A stretch of DNA of 64,000 nt from Candidatus Zixiibacteriota bacterium (GTDB lineage Bacteria; Zixibacteria; MSB-5A5; GN15; PGXB01): positions 48,005-112,004 of the forward strand of contig JAPLUR010000061.1 of NCBI GenBank assembly GCA_026397505.1. The letters run 5' to 3'. Positions within the stretch are counted from its first letter, which is position 1. Each line of letters starts with the position of its first letter. This document shows positions 7,897 to 16,589 of the stretch, piece by piece. The translations under genes were made by a program, and so were the position numbers. The notes under the pieces were generated by a model that saw only the letters and a list, made by a program, of their open reading frames with translations, did no database searches and was not told the DNA's origin.

Positions 7897-9753
7897 ATGG
7901 CAAAGATGAATCCTGAAGATATCCAGGTAATCCTGGCAACCGACTGCGGCTCTACGACTACGAAGGCAATTCTGATTGAGAAACGTGACGGTGAATTCCG
8001 GCTGATTGTCCGCGGTGAGGCTCCCACAACGGTCGAGGCCCCCTTTGAGGATGTTACCAAGGGCGTGCTCAATGCGGTGGGCGAGGTTGAGGAATTATCC
8101 AACCGCAAATTACTGGACGAGGAAGGCAGAATTATATCGCCCGCCAAAGGAAATGTGGGCACCGATATTTATATCTCGACATCCTCCGCCGGAGGCGGTC
8201 TTCAGATGATGGTGGCAGGAGTGGTTCGTTCCATGACCGCCGAATCGGCCGAGCGTGCCGCGCTGGGCGCGGGAGCGATTGTTATGGATGTCATCGCTTC
8301 CAACGATAAACGTCTTCCCCATCAGCAAATAGAACGTATTCGTCACCTCCGCCCCGACATGATTCTTCTATCCGGCGGCATTGACGGTGGCACCACAACC
8401 CACGTTGTGGAGATAGCGGAATTGATTTCGGCCGCCGACCCGAAGCCCCGTCTTGGGTCAGGTTATCACCTGCCCGTGATCTATGCGGGTAACAAGGAAG
8501 CCGCTAAGGCGGTGGAGGAGACCCTTTCCAAGAAGGTTGATTTGCGCACCGTTGAGAATATTCGTCCGGTACTGGAACGGGAGAATCTCGGCCCGGCCCG
8601 CGAGGAAATCCATGAGTTGTTTATGGAGCATGTGATGGCGCAGGCCCCCGGCTACCGAACCCTGATGACTTGGACCGATGCCCCTATCATGCCGACGCCT
8701 GGCGCCGTGGGATTGATTATCAAGACCATCGCCGATATGGAGGGAATCGAGGCGGTTGGTGTCGATATCGGCGGCGCCACCACCGACGTTTTCTCGGTCT
8801 TTCGGCCAGGAGGCGCCGAGGGTGTTTTTAACCGAACCGTATCGGCCAATCTTGGCATGAGTTATTCTATCTCCAACGTCTTTGCCGAGGCCACCCTGCC
8901 GATGGTAATGCGTTGGGTTCCGTTCCATATGGATGAGCGCGATTTGCGCAACCGGGTCAAGAACAAAATGATCCGGCCCACGACCATACCGCAATCGATG
9001 GAGGAACTGATCTTCGAGCAGGCTATCGCCAAAGAGGCGCTCCGCCTGGCTTTCATTCAACATAAGAATTTCGCCACCGTGCTCAAAGGCGTACAGCAGC
9101 AGAGGACAATCGCCGATGCTTTCGAGCAGACCGCCTCAGGAGCCACGCTGGTTAATATGATGACACTCGATATCCTGGTCGGTTCCGGAGGCGTTCTCTC
9201 CCATGCCCCGCGACGACAGCAATCGGCCCTGATGCTGATTGATGCTTTTCTGCCTGAAGGAATCACCCGCCTTGCCGTGGATTCCATCTTCATGATGCCT
9301 CAGTTGGGGATCCTTTCCACGATACATAAACAAGCCGCCACCGAAGTATTCAACAAGGACTGTTTGATTCATTTGGGCACATGTGTCGCTCCGGCCGGTG
9401 AAGTGAAAAAGCCTGGTCCGGTCATGGAATATAAAATCACTCTTCTTGATGGAAAAGTGGAGGCGGGCACACTCGAATTCGGTCAGATGAAACTCATCCC
9501 TCTGGGCGTGGCAGATAACGGTCTGCCGTTTAAAGCCAAAGCGGAGCTGGTACCGCTTCGCGGCCTGGACCTGGGGAAGGGTAAGGGAAATAAGGTCGAA
9601 ACCGAACTTCCGGGCGGCGTCACCGGGATAATTCTTGACGGACGTGGTCGTCCGTTCGAGCTTCCGACCGACGAAACGATCAGAGTCAATAAATTGAAAG
9701 AGTGGATGCTTGAGCTTAATATTTACCCCAAAGATGCTCTGGAGCGGCTGTAA
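7897..9753 (+). CDS. glmL: GlmL/MutL-family ASKHA ATPase
   Basis: 618 residues of the glutamate mutase MutL (GlmL) family, an actin/hexokinase-fold ATPase. The phosphate-1 loop is at 16-23 (DCGSTTTK) and a second nucleotide-binding loop VDIGGATTDV lies near 290. GlmL is encoded beside the B12-dependent glutamate mutase in fermenters and is thought to serve as its chaperone or reactivator. The mutase genes mutE/mutS are not in this window, and the protein looks longer than classical GlmL, so the partner may differ. It heads a three-gene unit with gaps of 12 and 10 nt to the next genes. Confidence 0.78.
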   Translation: MAKMNPEDIQVILATDCGSTTTKAILIEKRDGEFRLIVRGEAPTTVEAPFEDVTKGVLNAVGEVEELSNRKLLDEEGRIISPAKGNVGTDIYISTSSAGGGLQMMVAGVVRSMTAESAERAALGAGAIVMDVIASNDKRLPHQQIERIRHLRPDMILLSGGIDGGTTTHVVEIAELISAADPKPRLGSGYHLPVIYAGNKEAAKAVEETLSKKVDLRTVENIRPVLERENLGPAREEIHELFMEHVMAQAPGYRTLMTWTDAPIMPTPGAVGLIIKTIADMEGIEAVGVDIGGATTDVFSVFRPGGAEGVFNRTVSANLGMSYSISNVFAEATLPMVMRWVPFHMDERDLRNRVKNKMIRPTTIPQSMEELIFEQAIAKEALRLAFIQHKNFATVLKGVQQQRTIADAFEQTASGATLVNMMTLDILVGSGGVLSHAPRRQQSALMLIDAFLPEGITRLAVDSIFMMPQLGILSTIHKQAATEVFNKDCLIHLGTCVAPAGEVKKPGPVMEYKITLLDGKVEAGTLEFGQMKLIPLGVADNGLPFKAKAELVPLRGLDLGKGKGNKVETELPGGVTGIILDGRGRPFELPTDETIRVNKLKEWMLELNIYPKDALERL

Positions 9754-9765
9754 GGCGGGAGAAAT

Positions 9766-10584
9766 ATGATAAAATCCGGCGGAATATTTCTGGCAATGAT
9801 TCTTGCTGCGGTGATGGTCGTCCCATCGGCTTTACCGGGTAATACCTTTGTTGATTGGCGAGGCGGCTTTTATGTCAGCTATCCTGATGACTGGTTTCAT
9901 GTCCCCTATTCGACGGTAGATATTTTTCTTCAGACGCAGGGGATTGATCCCAACCGATTCGATTTTGACGCTGTGCTGGCTAAGAAGACCGACCAGCCAT
10001 TTTTCCTGGAGCCTTATGTGTTCATCACCCTCACTGCCGATTGGCAATTAGACGGCAGAGAAATCGACTCGGCCCTGAAATCAATTTCAGCCCAATACGG
10101 CAAGGATTATGTCGAAGGCTCCCTAAAAACGGCCGACGTGGTTTTTACTTTCGATCGTCCCGTTTACGACCGGTCGCTCAATGCTGTGGCGGTTGTCAAA
10201 CCTATTACAACCGATGTGGCAAACAAAATATCGATGGAAATAAGAAAATTCTATGAGAAGGGTTGCGCCGTATTTCTTTGTTATGCTCCAAGCGAAATGT
10301 ACGAATCGGCCAAACCAATCTTCATAAGTATGCTGAATTCCTTCTCGACCAGAGACCTTGATAAAGTCGCCCCCAAAGAGAGTTTGAAAGTGGTGGATTT
10401 ATCTCAGAGGAAAGCGTCTTCGGCCGGGCAAATCGAATCGGAATCCGACGGTGATGACGCCGATGGCTCCGGTGGCAACAAGACTATAATCATATCGCTG
10501 ATTGTGTTGGTTGTCCTCGGCGCCGGGATTCTGAGTATCTGGGCGAATAAAAAGAAAAAAACAGCGGATTCGAAAATAGATTAA
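9766..10584 (+). CDS. exported protein with C-terminal membrane anchor, unknown function
   Basis: 272 residues. A signal peptide ends near 24 (VPSALPG). The mature part is soluble, begins FVDWRGGFYVSYPDDW and is probably periplasmic. A Ser/Gly/Asp-rich linker (about 218-238) leads to one hydrophobic helix (about 241-258) and a lysine-rich tail (WANKKKK), which suggests an anchor with the tail in the cytoplasm. I recognise no family. It lies between the GlmL-like gene and a gene of unknown function with very short gaps, so it is part of the same transcript. Confidence 0.75.
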   Translation: MIKSGGIFLAMILAAVMVVPSALPGNTFVDWRGGFYVSYPDDWFHVPYSTVDIFLQTQGIDPNRFDFDAVLAKKTDQPFFLEPYVFITLTADWQLDGREIDSALKSISAQYGKDYVEGSLKTADVVFTFDRPVYDRSLNAVAVVKPITTDVANKISMEIRKFYEKGCAVFLCYAPSEMYESAKPIFISMLNSFSTRDLDKVAPKESLKVVDLSQRKASSAGQIESESDGDDADGSGGNKTIIISLIVLVVLGAGILSIWANKKKKTADSKID

Positions 10585-10594
10585 GAGGCATTTT

Positions 10595-11722
10595 ATGGGT
10601 CATGCATATACGCCCGGTCTGAAAGTGACCGAAAAGATTCTAGTAACCAAGAATCGGATTCTCCCGCTGAAAGGCGAGGTGATCGTTAAAAAGGGCGATC
10701 TGGTCAATCCGGATAACGTGGTGGCGCGCACACATCTCCCCGGAACAGTAGAACCGGTTAATGTCGCCAACATTCTCGGGCTTCCTCCGGAAGATATCAG
10801 CGAGGCAATGCTCAGGAAGCAGGGCGAGGCGGTTACGGAGGGCGAAGTAATTGCCCGGGCAAAATCATTTTTTGGGTTGTTTAAATCCGAATGCAAAGCC
10901 AAAATAAGTGGGACCGTTGAATCAATTTCTCATGTCACCGGTCAGGTCTTGCTGCGGGGGGCTCCTATTCCGGTCGTAGTTAAAGCCTATGTCACCGGCG
11001 AAGTGGTTGAAATATTCCCCAATGAAGGGGTGGCTGTATCCACGTGGGGTTCCTTTGTCCAGGGCATCTTTGGAATAGGTGGCGAGACTCACGGCCCCAT
11101 AAAGGTGGTCGTCCCCGATAACACATTTGTTTTGACCGATCAGGAGATCGGCCCTGAATGCAAGGGTAAGGTAGTGGTCGGCGGCTCCATGGTGACGGCC
11201 GAGGCCATCAAGAAGGCGGTCAAAGTGGGCGCGACCGGGATTGTAGTCGGCGGATTTGATGATAAAGACTTGCGCGATTTTCTTGGGTATGACCTGGGAG
11301 TTGCTATCACCGGCTCGGAGGAAATCGGCATCACGCTTGTGGTCACCGAGGGTTTCGGCCAGATAAACATGGCCGAGAAGACTTTCGAGCTTTTGAAATT
11401 AAAAGAAGGAAAACTGGCTTGCATTAACGGTGCCACGCAGATTCGCGCCGGCGTCATTCGGCCGGAGGTCATAATCCCCAGCGATGGTGATGTCCATGCC
11501 AAAACGGAGCATGCCGATTATCGCGAACAAGGGTTGCATACCGGCTCACCGGTCCGCGTTATCCGTCATCCCCATTTCGGAAAGCTCGGTGTCGTCACCG
11601 ACCTGCCTGCTCCCCTCATGGAATTGGAGTCCGGCTCTCACGCTCGAGTCCTGGAGGTGGAATTTAAGGATGGCGTGAGGGCGATAGTCCCCAGAGCCAA
11701 TGTGGAGATGCTCGAATCATAA
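10595..11722 (+). CDS. conserved protein of unknown function with barrel-sandwich and KOW-like segments
   Basis: 375 residues, no signal peptide or membrane helix. Residues 10-135 contain two barrel-sandwich-like segments (LPLKGEVIVKKGDLVNP; ECKAKISGTVESISHVTG), the fold of lipoyl and RnfC-type hammerhead domains. The middle (about 165-275) is rich in Gly-Val turns (GSMVTAEAIKKAVKVGATG). The end (about 310-375) contains VRVIRHPHFGKLGVVTDLP, a KOW-like small barrel. It is the last gene of the glmL-like unit and a terminator follows about 50 nt later. A role as a scaffold or handling factor for the same B12 or radical enzyme system is inference from position only. Confidence 0.7.
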   Translation: MGHAYTPGLKVTEKILVTKNRILPLKGEVIVKKGDLVNPDNVVARTHLPGTVEPVNVANILGLPPEDISEAMLRKQGEAVTEGEVIARAKSFFGLFKSECKAKISGTVESISHVTGQVLLRGAPIPVVVKAYVTGEVVEIFPNEGVAVSTWGSFVQGIFGIGGETHGPIKVVVPDNTFVLTDQEIGPECKGKVVVGGSMVTAEAIKKAVKVGATGIVVGGFDDKDLRDFLGYDLGVAITGSEEIGITLVVTEGFGQINMAEKTFELLKLKEGKLACINGATQIRAGVIRPEVIIPSDGDVHAKTEHADYREQGLHTGSPVRVIRHPHFGKLGVVTDLPAPLMELESGSHARVLEVEFKDGVRAIVPRANVEMLES

Positions 11723-11771
11723 GAAGCATTGCCGGCCGGGACAACTGCTCGAATTGAACCGGGAATTAATT

Positions 11772-11798
11772 GAGGTCTGCCGCAGGTAGGCCTCTTTT
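11772..11798 (+). terminator. intrinsic terminator of the glmL-like operon
   Basis: GAGGTCTGCC-gca-GGTAGGCCTC forms a 10-bp stem (two G-U pairs) with a 3-nt loop, followed by TTTTCTTTATT. Confidence 0.75.
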
Positions 11799-11914
11799 CT
11801 TTATTCTCCGCCTTACAGCTGAGAAAATCATATTGATGTTCTATTGCCATTCTGAGACAGAGAGAATTAATCGGGATGAAGCGCCGCCCATTTAATTTGA
11901 GCGCCCAGTTTTTG

Positions 11915-11943
11915 TTGACGAACCGTTTTTATAGCCATAGATT
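11915..11943 (+). promoter_or_regulatory. candidate promoter of the tol-pal cluster
   Basis: TTGACG (11915-11920), 17 nt, TAGATT (11938-11943), about 80 nt upstream of tolQ. The rest of the 298-nt gap between 11723 and 12020 holds the terminator described above and nothing else I recognise. Confidence 0.5.
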
Positions 11944-12020
11944 AAGCCAAATATATGATGACTATGGGCGGATAAGAACAATTTAAACCTTCCTTCCGCT
12001 CGAGCGTAAAAAGGTACAAT

Positions 12021-12743
12021 ATGGAAATTCAATACATTCTATCTCTGGGACTTCTTTCCGGAGGTGTCTGGCAAATAGTGGGACAATCCAGCCTGTTCGG
12101 TTCAATTATTCTGATAATTCTCGTCTGCTTCTCGCTGATATCCTGGGCCATCATGTTCAACAAGTGGCGTTTATTCAAGAGAGTTGACCAGCAGAGCAAG
12201 CTGTTTCTGAGTTCGTTCCGAAGGTCAAACAAATTCACCGACGTTTTCAGTCAGGCTAACACTTTTAAACTGACCCCCTACTCGGGTCTCTTTCTTGCAG
12301 GCTATAATGAAATTCGGGATATCATCAATCGTAATAATGAAACCGGGACCGTCTCGGGAAATTCCCGCCGGCTCCAGAAAGACGAAATCGAAATCGTGGG
12401 GATGACTCTGGAGCGCGCCACGGCTGAAGAAGTCGGTCGTCTGGAAAAATATGTTGTTTTCCTTGCCACGACCGCCAACACTTCCCCCTTTCTGGGCCTG
12501 TTGGGCACCGTAGTCGGCGTGATGGATGCTTTCTGGTCAATTGGCGAGCGGGGATCGGCTTCTCTGGCGGTGGTCGCACCCGGCATCGCCGAAGCGCTGC
12601 TGGCCACTATCGTAGGCCTGGGAGCGGCCATACCGGCCGTGATTGGGTTTAACTGGGCCAATAACAAGCTCAAATATTTCTATGACCAAACCTCCAATTT
12701 TTCGCTCGAGCTTCTGACCCGGATCAAGAAGGAGGCGAGTTAA
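12021..12743 (+). CDS. tolQ: TolQ/ExbB-type proton channel subunit
   Basis: 240 residues with three membrane segments: one near the N-terminus (about 25-45) and two in the conserved C-terminal half around FLGLLGTVVGVMDAFWSIG and ALLATIVGLGAAIPAVIGF. This is the MotA/TolQ/ExbB family. With TolR it forms an inner-membrane proton channel that powers TolA, keeping the outer membrane attached during division. The Tol rather than Exb assignment follows from the downstream tolB-pal-cpoB genes. Its TAA shares one base with the ATG of tolR. Confidence 0.92.
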   Translation: MEIQYILSLGLLSGGVWQIVGQSSLFGSIILIILVCFSLISWAIMFNKWRLFKRVDQQSKLFLSSFRRSNKFTDVFSQANTFKLTPYSGLFLAGYNEIRDIINRNNETGTVSGNSRRLQKDEIEIVGMTLERATAEEVGRLEKYVVFLATTANTSPFLGLLGTVVGVMDAFWSIGERGSASLAVVAPGIAEALLATIVGLGAAIPAVIGFNWANNKLKYFYDQTSNFSLELLTRIKKEAS

Positions 12744-13162
12744 TGCGACGCCGTGAATACAGAGCCATGGCGGAGATAAACGTTACCAATCTGGTCGATG
12801 TCGTCTTGGTCTTATTGATAATATTCATGATTTCGGCGCCCCTTCTTCAATCAGGGATCGAGGTCGATCTTCCCAAAACCAAAACAGCCGCTCTTGACGA
12901 CCAAGCGGAAGGGGTAGTTCTTACGATTGACAAGAAAGGCGGTATTTTCATCAACGATGTTTGGACCAAAATTGCCAATTTTGAGACGGCTCTCGATAAG
13001 GAACTTAAAAAAGCCAGCCGATCATCAGTTTACTTGCGTGCCGACTCTCTTGTACCATACGGTATCGTTGTTGATGTCATCGGCCGCATGAAGAGCATGG
13101 GGATAAAGGAACTGGGACTGATAACCACCAAGGAAGAATCCGAAAAGGCCAAAAAGAAATGA
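12743..13162 (+). CDS. tolR: TolR/ExbD-type biopolymer transport protein
   Basis: 139 residues: a short cytoplasmic tail, one membrane helix (about 15-35) with the channel aspartate Asp19 in TNLVDVVLVLLIIFM, and a periplasmic domain. This is the standard ExbD/TolR layout. The Asp carries the proton through the TolQ-TolR channel. The gene overlaps tolQ by one base and the tolA-like gene by an ATGA, so the cluster is translationally coupled. Confidence 0.92.
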   Translation: MRRREYRAMAEINVTNLVDVVLVLLIIFMISAPLLQSGIEVDLPKTKTAALDDQAEGVVLTIDKKGGIFINDVWTKIANFETALDKELKKASRSSVYLRADSLVPYGIVVDVIGRMKSMGIKELGLITTKEESEKAKKK

Positions 13163-13839
13163 GGCAGGACCTTCTTTTCTCAATACTTCTGCATGTCGTG
13201 CTGATAGCCGCCATGGTCATAACCGCCCCATTCAAGCCGCAGTATAAGCCAAATCTTGGCGACATTATCAAAGTCAATCTGGCCTCGCTTCCTCCCTCTT
13301 TTTCCCGGGGTGCGGCGAAACCGGCGGTAATTCCCAAAGCGACGACCGCCGAAAAGAAAGCGACTCCTCTCCCCCACAAGGCCAAGGCCGGGCCGGCGGA
13401 TAAAACCAAACCCACCAAGACGGATAACAAAAAACAGAAACCGGCCCTTGATAGAGGCCTCGAAGATATTCCCGGAACCGATACCGGCGCAAAGGATGTA
13501 AGCGAAAATCTCAGCCCCGGATCGATTTTCGGCAGCGCCGCAATCGATAACAGTTCCTTTGACTATCCATACTGGTTTGTCCAGGCCTTCAGTAAGATCG
13601 AACGCAACTGGAGTAATCCGGTTTATGCCAACCAGGCTCTGACCTGTATCGTCTATTTTCAGGTGATTCGTTCCGGGCGGATTATTAAGATAGAAATAGA
13701 GCAAACCTCAGGGATCGATACTTTCGACCGTGCCTGCGAGCAAGCGATTAAGACATCCGAGCCGTTACCGCCGCTACCCGGCGAATTTGCCGATGAAATC
13801 ATCGGTATCCACCTCGAATTTCCATACGTGCCTCAATGA
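13159..13839 (+). CDS. tolA: TolA/TonB-like energy-transducing protein
   Basis: 226 residues. An N-terminal membrane anchor (about 5-22) is followed by a Lys/Pro/Ala-rich linker (about 45-105: KATTAEKKATPLPHKAKAG) and a C-terminal TonB/TolA-type domain (about 135-226) with FQVIRSGRIIKIEIEQTSG. Such proteins span the periplasm and pass energy from the TolQR channel to the outer membrane. The linker is short compared with enterobacterial TolA. Position between tolR and tolB favours TolA over TonB. ATGA overlaps join it to the genes on both sides. Confidence 0.82.
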   Translation: MRQDLLFSILLHVVLIAAMVITAPFKPQYKPNLGDIIKVNLASLPPSFSRGAAKPAVIPKATTAEKKATPLPHKAKAGPADKTKPTKTDNKKQKPALDRGLEDIPGTDTGAKDVSENLSPGSIFGSAAIDNSSFDYPYWFVQAFSKIERNWSNPVYANQALTCIVYFQVIRSGRIIKIEIEQTSGIDTFDRACEQAIKTSEPLPPLPGEFADEIIGIHLEFPYVPQ

Positions 13840-15155
13840 AAATGAAAACCATAACAAGATTATTCTTCTTCGGCGTGCTTCTCATATCGACCACCCTTTT
13901 TGCCCAGAGCGGGCCGGTGCGCGATATCCGTGGCCGCCTGACCGAAAAGAGCTCCTTTGAGCCGACCAAAATCGGTGTCGAGGAAGTGAGATATGTCGGC
14001 ATCAATTACATCACTGCCGCCGACTCGCTGATTATGCGGGAATGCGGCGCCATCCTTCGAAAAGACCTTGATTTTTCTCCCTACTTCGAAATTGTCCTGG
14101 TTGATAGTTTCTTTATGAAGCATATGGAGCTGCAGGAGATGACCTTACTCGGATGGAAATGGCTCGGTTCCGCCTATGTCGTCAGGCTCGAGGCTGAATT
14201 CCCCGGGGATAATGTGCGCCTGCGCTATCGGCTATTTGCAGCCGACTCCGAAAAAGAAATCCATAAGGAAAAATTCGAGACCAACAAAATCTATTACCGG
14301 GCCCTGGCGCATGAGATGGCCGATGATATCGTCAAATTCCTAACCGGCGATCAGGGGATATTTCGCTGCAAAATAGCCTATATTAAGCATGTCAGAGGCA
14401 ATAAGGAACTCTTCATATCCGACTACGACGGTTTTGACGAGCGGCAATTGACCAACAATAAGGCGATCAATATTTCTCCGACCTTTTCCCCTGACGGCGA
14501 GTATATCTTTTTTACCAGTTATGTCGATGGGTTTCCCAAAATTTATATGCTTACGACCAGCGACAACAGCATGAATTTGATTGCCGGCTATCCCGGGATA
14601 AATGCCGCACCGGCTGTCTCACCCGACGGTAAACAGATTGCCTGCGTTCTCTCCAAGGACGGTAATTCTGAAATATATACGCTTGATAGAAAAGGCAAGA
14701 TTATCAAACGTTTGACCTATAGCTGGGCCATAGAATCGTCACCCACCTGGTCGCCGGACGGCAAAGAAATAGCTTTTACCTCGGATCGCACCGGTTCCCC
14801 TCAAATATACGTTATGGATGCCGAAGGGCTGAATGTCCGACGGCTCACGTTTGAAGGAAAATACAATGATTCCCCCTGCTGGTCGCCCCGCGGTGACAGG
14901 ATTTCCTATATCAGTCGTGACAGAATATTTAAGATATATTCTGTCGACATTAACGGAAGAGACCTGCGAGTTCTGGCCGAAATTGGAGATAATGAAAACC
15001 CTCATTTCTCTCCGGATGGCAATCATATCATATTTTCTTCCACCCGCTGGGGGCAGTCGGATCTGTATATGATGGATTTATTCGGCCGCAAACAGCAAAG
15101 AATAACGACTGACGGGGGGTATTCCAACCCGGTCTGGTCGCCATTGCGAAAATAG
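13836..15155 (+). CDS. tolB: Tol-Pal system beta-propeller protein TolB
   Basis: 439 residues with a signal peptide (cleavage near FAQS, about 24). An N-terminal domain (about 30-180) precedes a six-bladed propeller made of repeated FSPDG(E/K)/WSPDGKEIAFTSDR units typical of TolB. TolB is periplasmic and binds Pal and TolA. It overlaps the tolA-like gene by ATGA. About 60 nt after its stop lies a separate promoter for pal. Confidence 0.93.
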   Translation: MKMKTITRLFFFGVLLISTTLFAQSGPVRDIRGRLTEKSSFEPTKIGVEEVRYVGINYITAADSLIMRECGAILRKDLDFSPYFEIVLVDSFFMKHMELQEMTLLGWKWLGSAYVVRLEAEFPGDNVRLRYRLFAADSEKEIHKEKFETNKIYYRALAHEMADDIVKFLTGDQGIFRCKIAYIKHVRGNKELFISDYDGFDERQLTNNKAINISPTFSPDGEYIFFTSYVDGFPKIYMLTTSDNSMNLIAGYPGINAAPAVSPDGKQIACVLSKDGNSEIYTLDRKGKIIKRLTYSWAIESSPTWSPDGKEIAFTSDRTGSPQIYVMDAEGLNVRRLTFEGKYNDSPCWSPRGDRISYISRDRIFKIYSVDINGRDLRVLAEIGDNENPHFSPDGNHIIFSSTRWGQSDLYMMDLFGRKQQRITTDGGYSNPVWSPLRK

Positions 15156-15217
15156 AACGGGCCTGACCGCCAAGCCCGAATCGAAGTAAAAAAATATCGA
15201 TTTTTTCTTGTTTATTG

Positions 15218-15246
15218 TTGACCATCCGCGTAAAAACATTTAAAAT
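15218..15246 (+). promoter_or_regulatory. internal promoter ahead of pal
   Basis: TTGACC (15218-15223), 17 nt, TAAAAT (15241-15246), each box one base off consensus. Transcription should begin near 15253, so pal-cpoB can be made apart from tolQRAB. Confidence 0.65.
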
Positions 15247-15293
15247 ACAGTCAAATCTAAGAGTAATATATGAATCGATTCAAGGAGGATCTA

Positions 15294-15806
15294 ATGAAGA
15301 AATTATTCCTGCTGGTACTCGCCCTGACAACTCTGATGTTATTTTTCGGATGCGGCTCGAAGCCGAAACCGGTTGAGGAGACCAAGCCCGTTATAACCGA
15401 GCCGACCCCTCCCAAAGAGGAACCGAAGCCGGAGCCAAAACCGGAGCCGGTTATCAAGAAGATCACCGAGTCTGATTTTAAGGCCGTGTACTTCGACTTC
15501 GACAAATATAATCTGGTTGATTCGGCTAAAGCCGCTCTCGACTTCAACGCTCAGGTTCTCAAAGACAATCCGAGCGTGATAGTCCGGATCGAGGGTAACT
15601 GTGACGAGCGAGGTACCGTGGAGTATAACATTTCTCTCGGCGAAAAAAGAGCCAATTCGGCCAAACAATTTCTGATGGGCCTGGGTATTCCGGAATCACA
15701 GATGCAGACTATCAGTTTCGGCAAAGAAAAACCGGTTGCCCTGGGTCATGATGAAGCCTCATGGGCCAAGAATCGGCGTGACGATTTTAAAATAATATCG
15801 CAGTGA
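15294..15806 (+). CDS. pal: peptidoglycan-associated lipoprotein Pal
   Basis: 170 residues. AAGGAGG at 15282-15288 sets the start at 15294; an in-frame ATG at 15270 would add eight residues but has no such site. A lipoprotein signal ends in LFFGC, then comes a Pro/Glu/Lys-rich spacer (KPKPVEETKPVITEPTPP) and an OmpA-like domain (about 65-170) with EGNCDERGTVEYNISLGEKR, the peptidoglycan-binding signature. It anchors the outer membrane to the wall and is the partner of TolB and TolA. Confidence 0.93.
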   Translation: MKKLFLLVLALTTLMLFFGCGSKPKPVEETKPVITEPTPPKEEPKPEPKPEPVIKKITESDFKAVYFDFDKYNLVDSAKAALDFNAQVLKDNPSVIVRIEGNCDERGTVEYNISLGEKRANSAKQFLMGLGIPESQMQTISFGKEKPVALGHDEASWAKNRRDDFKIISQ

Positions 15807-15816
15807 TCCTTCGGCG

Positions 15817-16584
15817 ATGGACACGCGCAGAACAATAATCGGACCGGCCGCCATATTTTTTATGACGGCCCTGTTTCTCTTGGCCGGCTGTGCCATGAAG
15901 CGGGATATAGTCCAGCTTGAGACGAAGGTGGACACTATCCGCACCGACCAGCAGCAGACCAGAGATGTTGTGATGCGTCTGGATTCGCTGCTTAGTTCCG
16001 AATCGGATGCTTCTCTGAAACTGCGGGCGGAAATTCGGAGCACGATCGGCGATATGATCGAGCAATTCCGGGGCATGCAGGCCTCCGTCAGCGATCTCCA
16101 GGATAAAGTCAATATGCTCTCGCAGAATCATTCCTCCCGTCCGGTAATTTCCTCCAATCTTCCGGGAGCAAATGCCGGCGACAGCGCGACGGGACGCACC
16201 GCTCCGGCGGTCGATTGCCAGGCGCTGTATGATGATTCCTTTATCAATCTTCGACGCGGCCAGTATGAAGATGCCATTAAAGGATTCGGCGATTACCTGA
16301 AATACTGTGGGACACAAGAGGGGGCGGCCAATGCTCGATTCTGGATTGGCGAGTCGTATTACTCGATGGAGAAATACAAAGAGGCGATTGCCGAATTCGA
16401 GACCTTGCTGCGTGATTACTCCAAATCCGAAAAGCGACCGGGCGCTCTCTATAAGATAGCCCGTTCCTATGAGGAGTTGGGACAGAAGAAAGAAGCCAAA
16501 GCCAAATTTAAGACGCTGGTTGACGACTATCCCGGCACCCTTGAGGCCTCTCAGGCCAAGGAGAAACTAAAAGAGCTGAAATAA
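15817..16584 (+). CDS. cpoB: CpoB/YbgF-like Tol-Pal protein, predicted lipoprotein
   Basis: 255 residues. The N-terminus ends in LLAGC, a lipobox, whereas classical CpoB is a soluble periplasmic protein. A coiled coil (about 30-105, many heptad Leu/Val) is followed by a Ser/Gly linker and a TPR domain (about 135-255) with units such as YKEAIAEFETLLRDYSKSEK. CpoB helps to coordinate Tol-Pal with peptidoglycan synthesis at division. It starts 10 nt after pal, and a terminator-like hairpin lies 40 nt after its stop. Confidence 0.88.
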   Translation: MDTRRTIIGPAAIFFMTALFLLAGCAMKRDIVQLETKVDTIRTDQQQTRDVVMRLDSLLSSESDASLKLRAEIRSTIGDMIEQFRGMQASVSDLQDKVNMLSQNHSSRPVISSNLPGANAGDSATGRTAPAVDCQALYDDSFINLRRGQYEDAIKGFGDYLKYCGTQEGAANARFWIGESYYSMEKYKEAIAEFETLLRDYSKSEKRPGALYKIARSYEELGQKKEAKAKFKTLVDDYPGTLEASQAKEKLKELK

Positions 16585-16589
16585 TCTTT

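Noticed and set aside
11723..12020. tRNA gene or riboswitch in the gap before tolQ
   Set aside because: No cloverleaf or T-loop pattern; the gap is explained by a terminator and a promoter.
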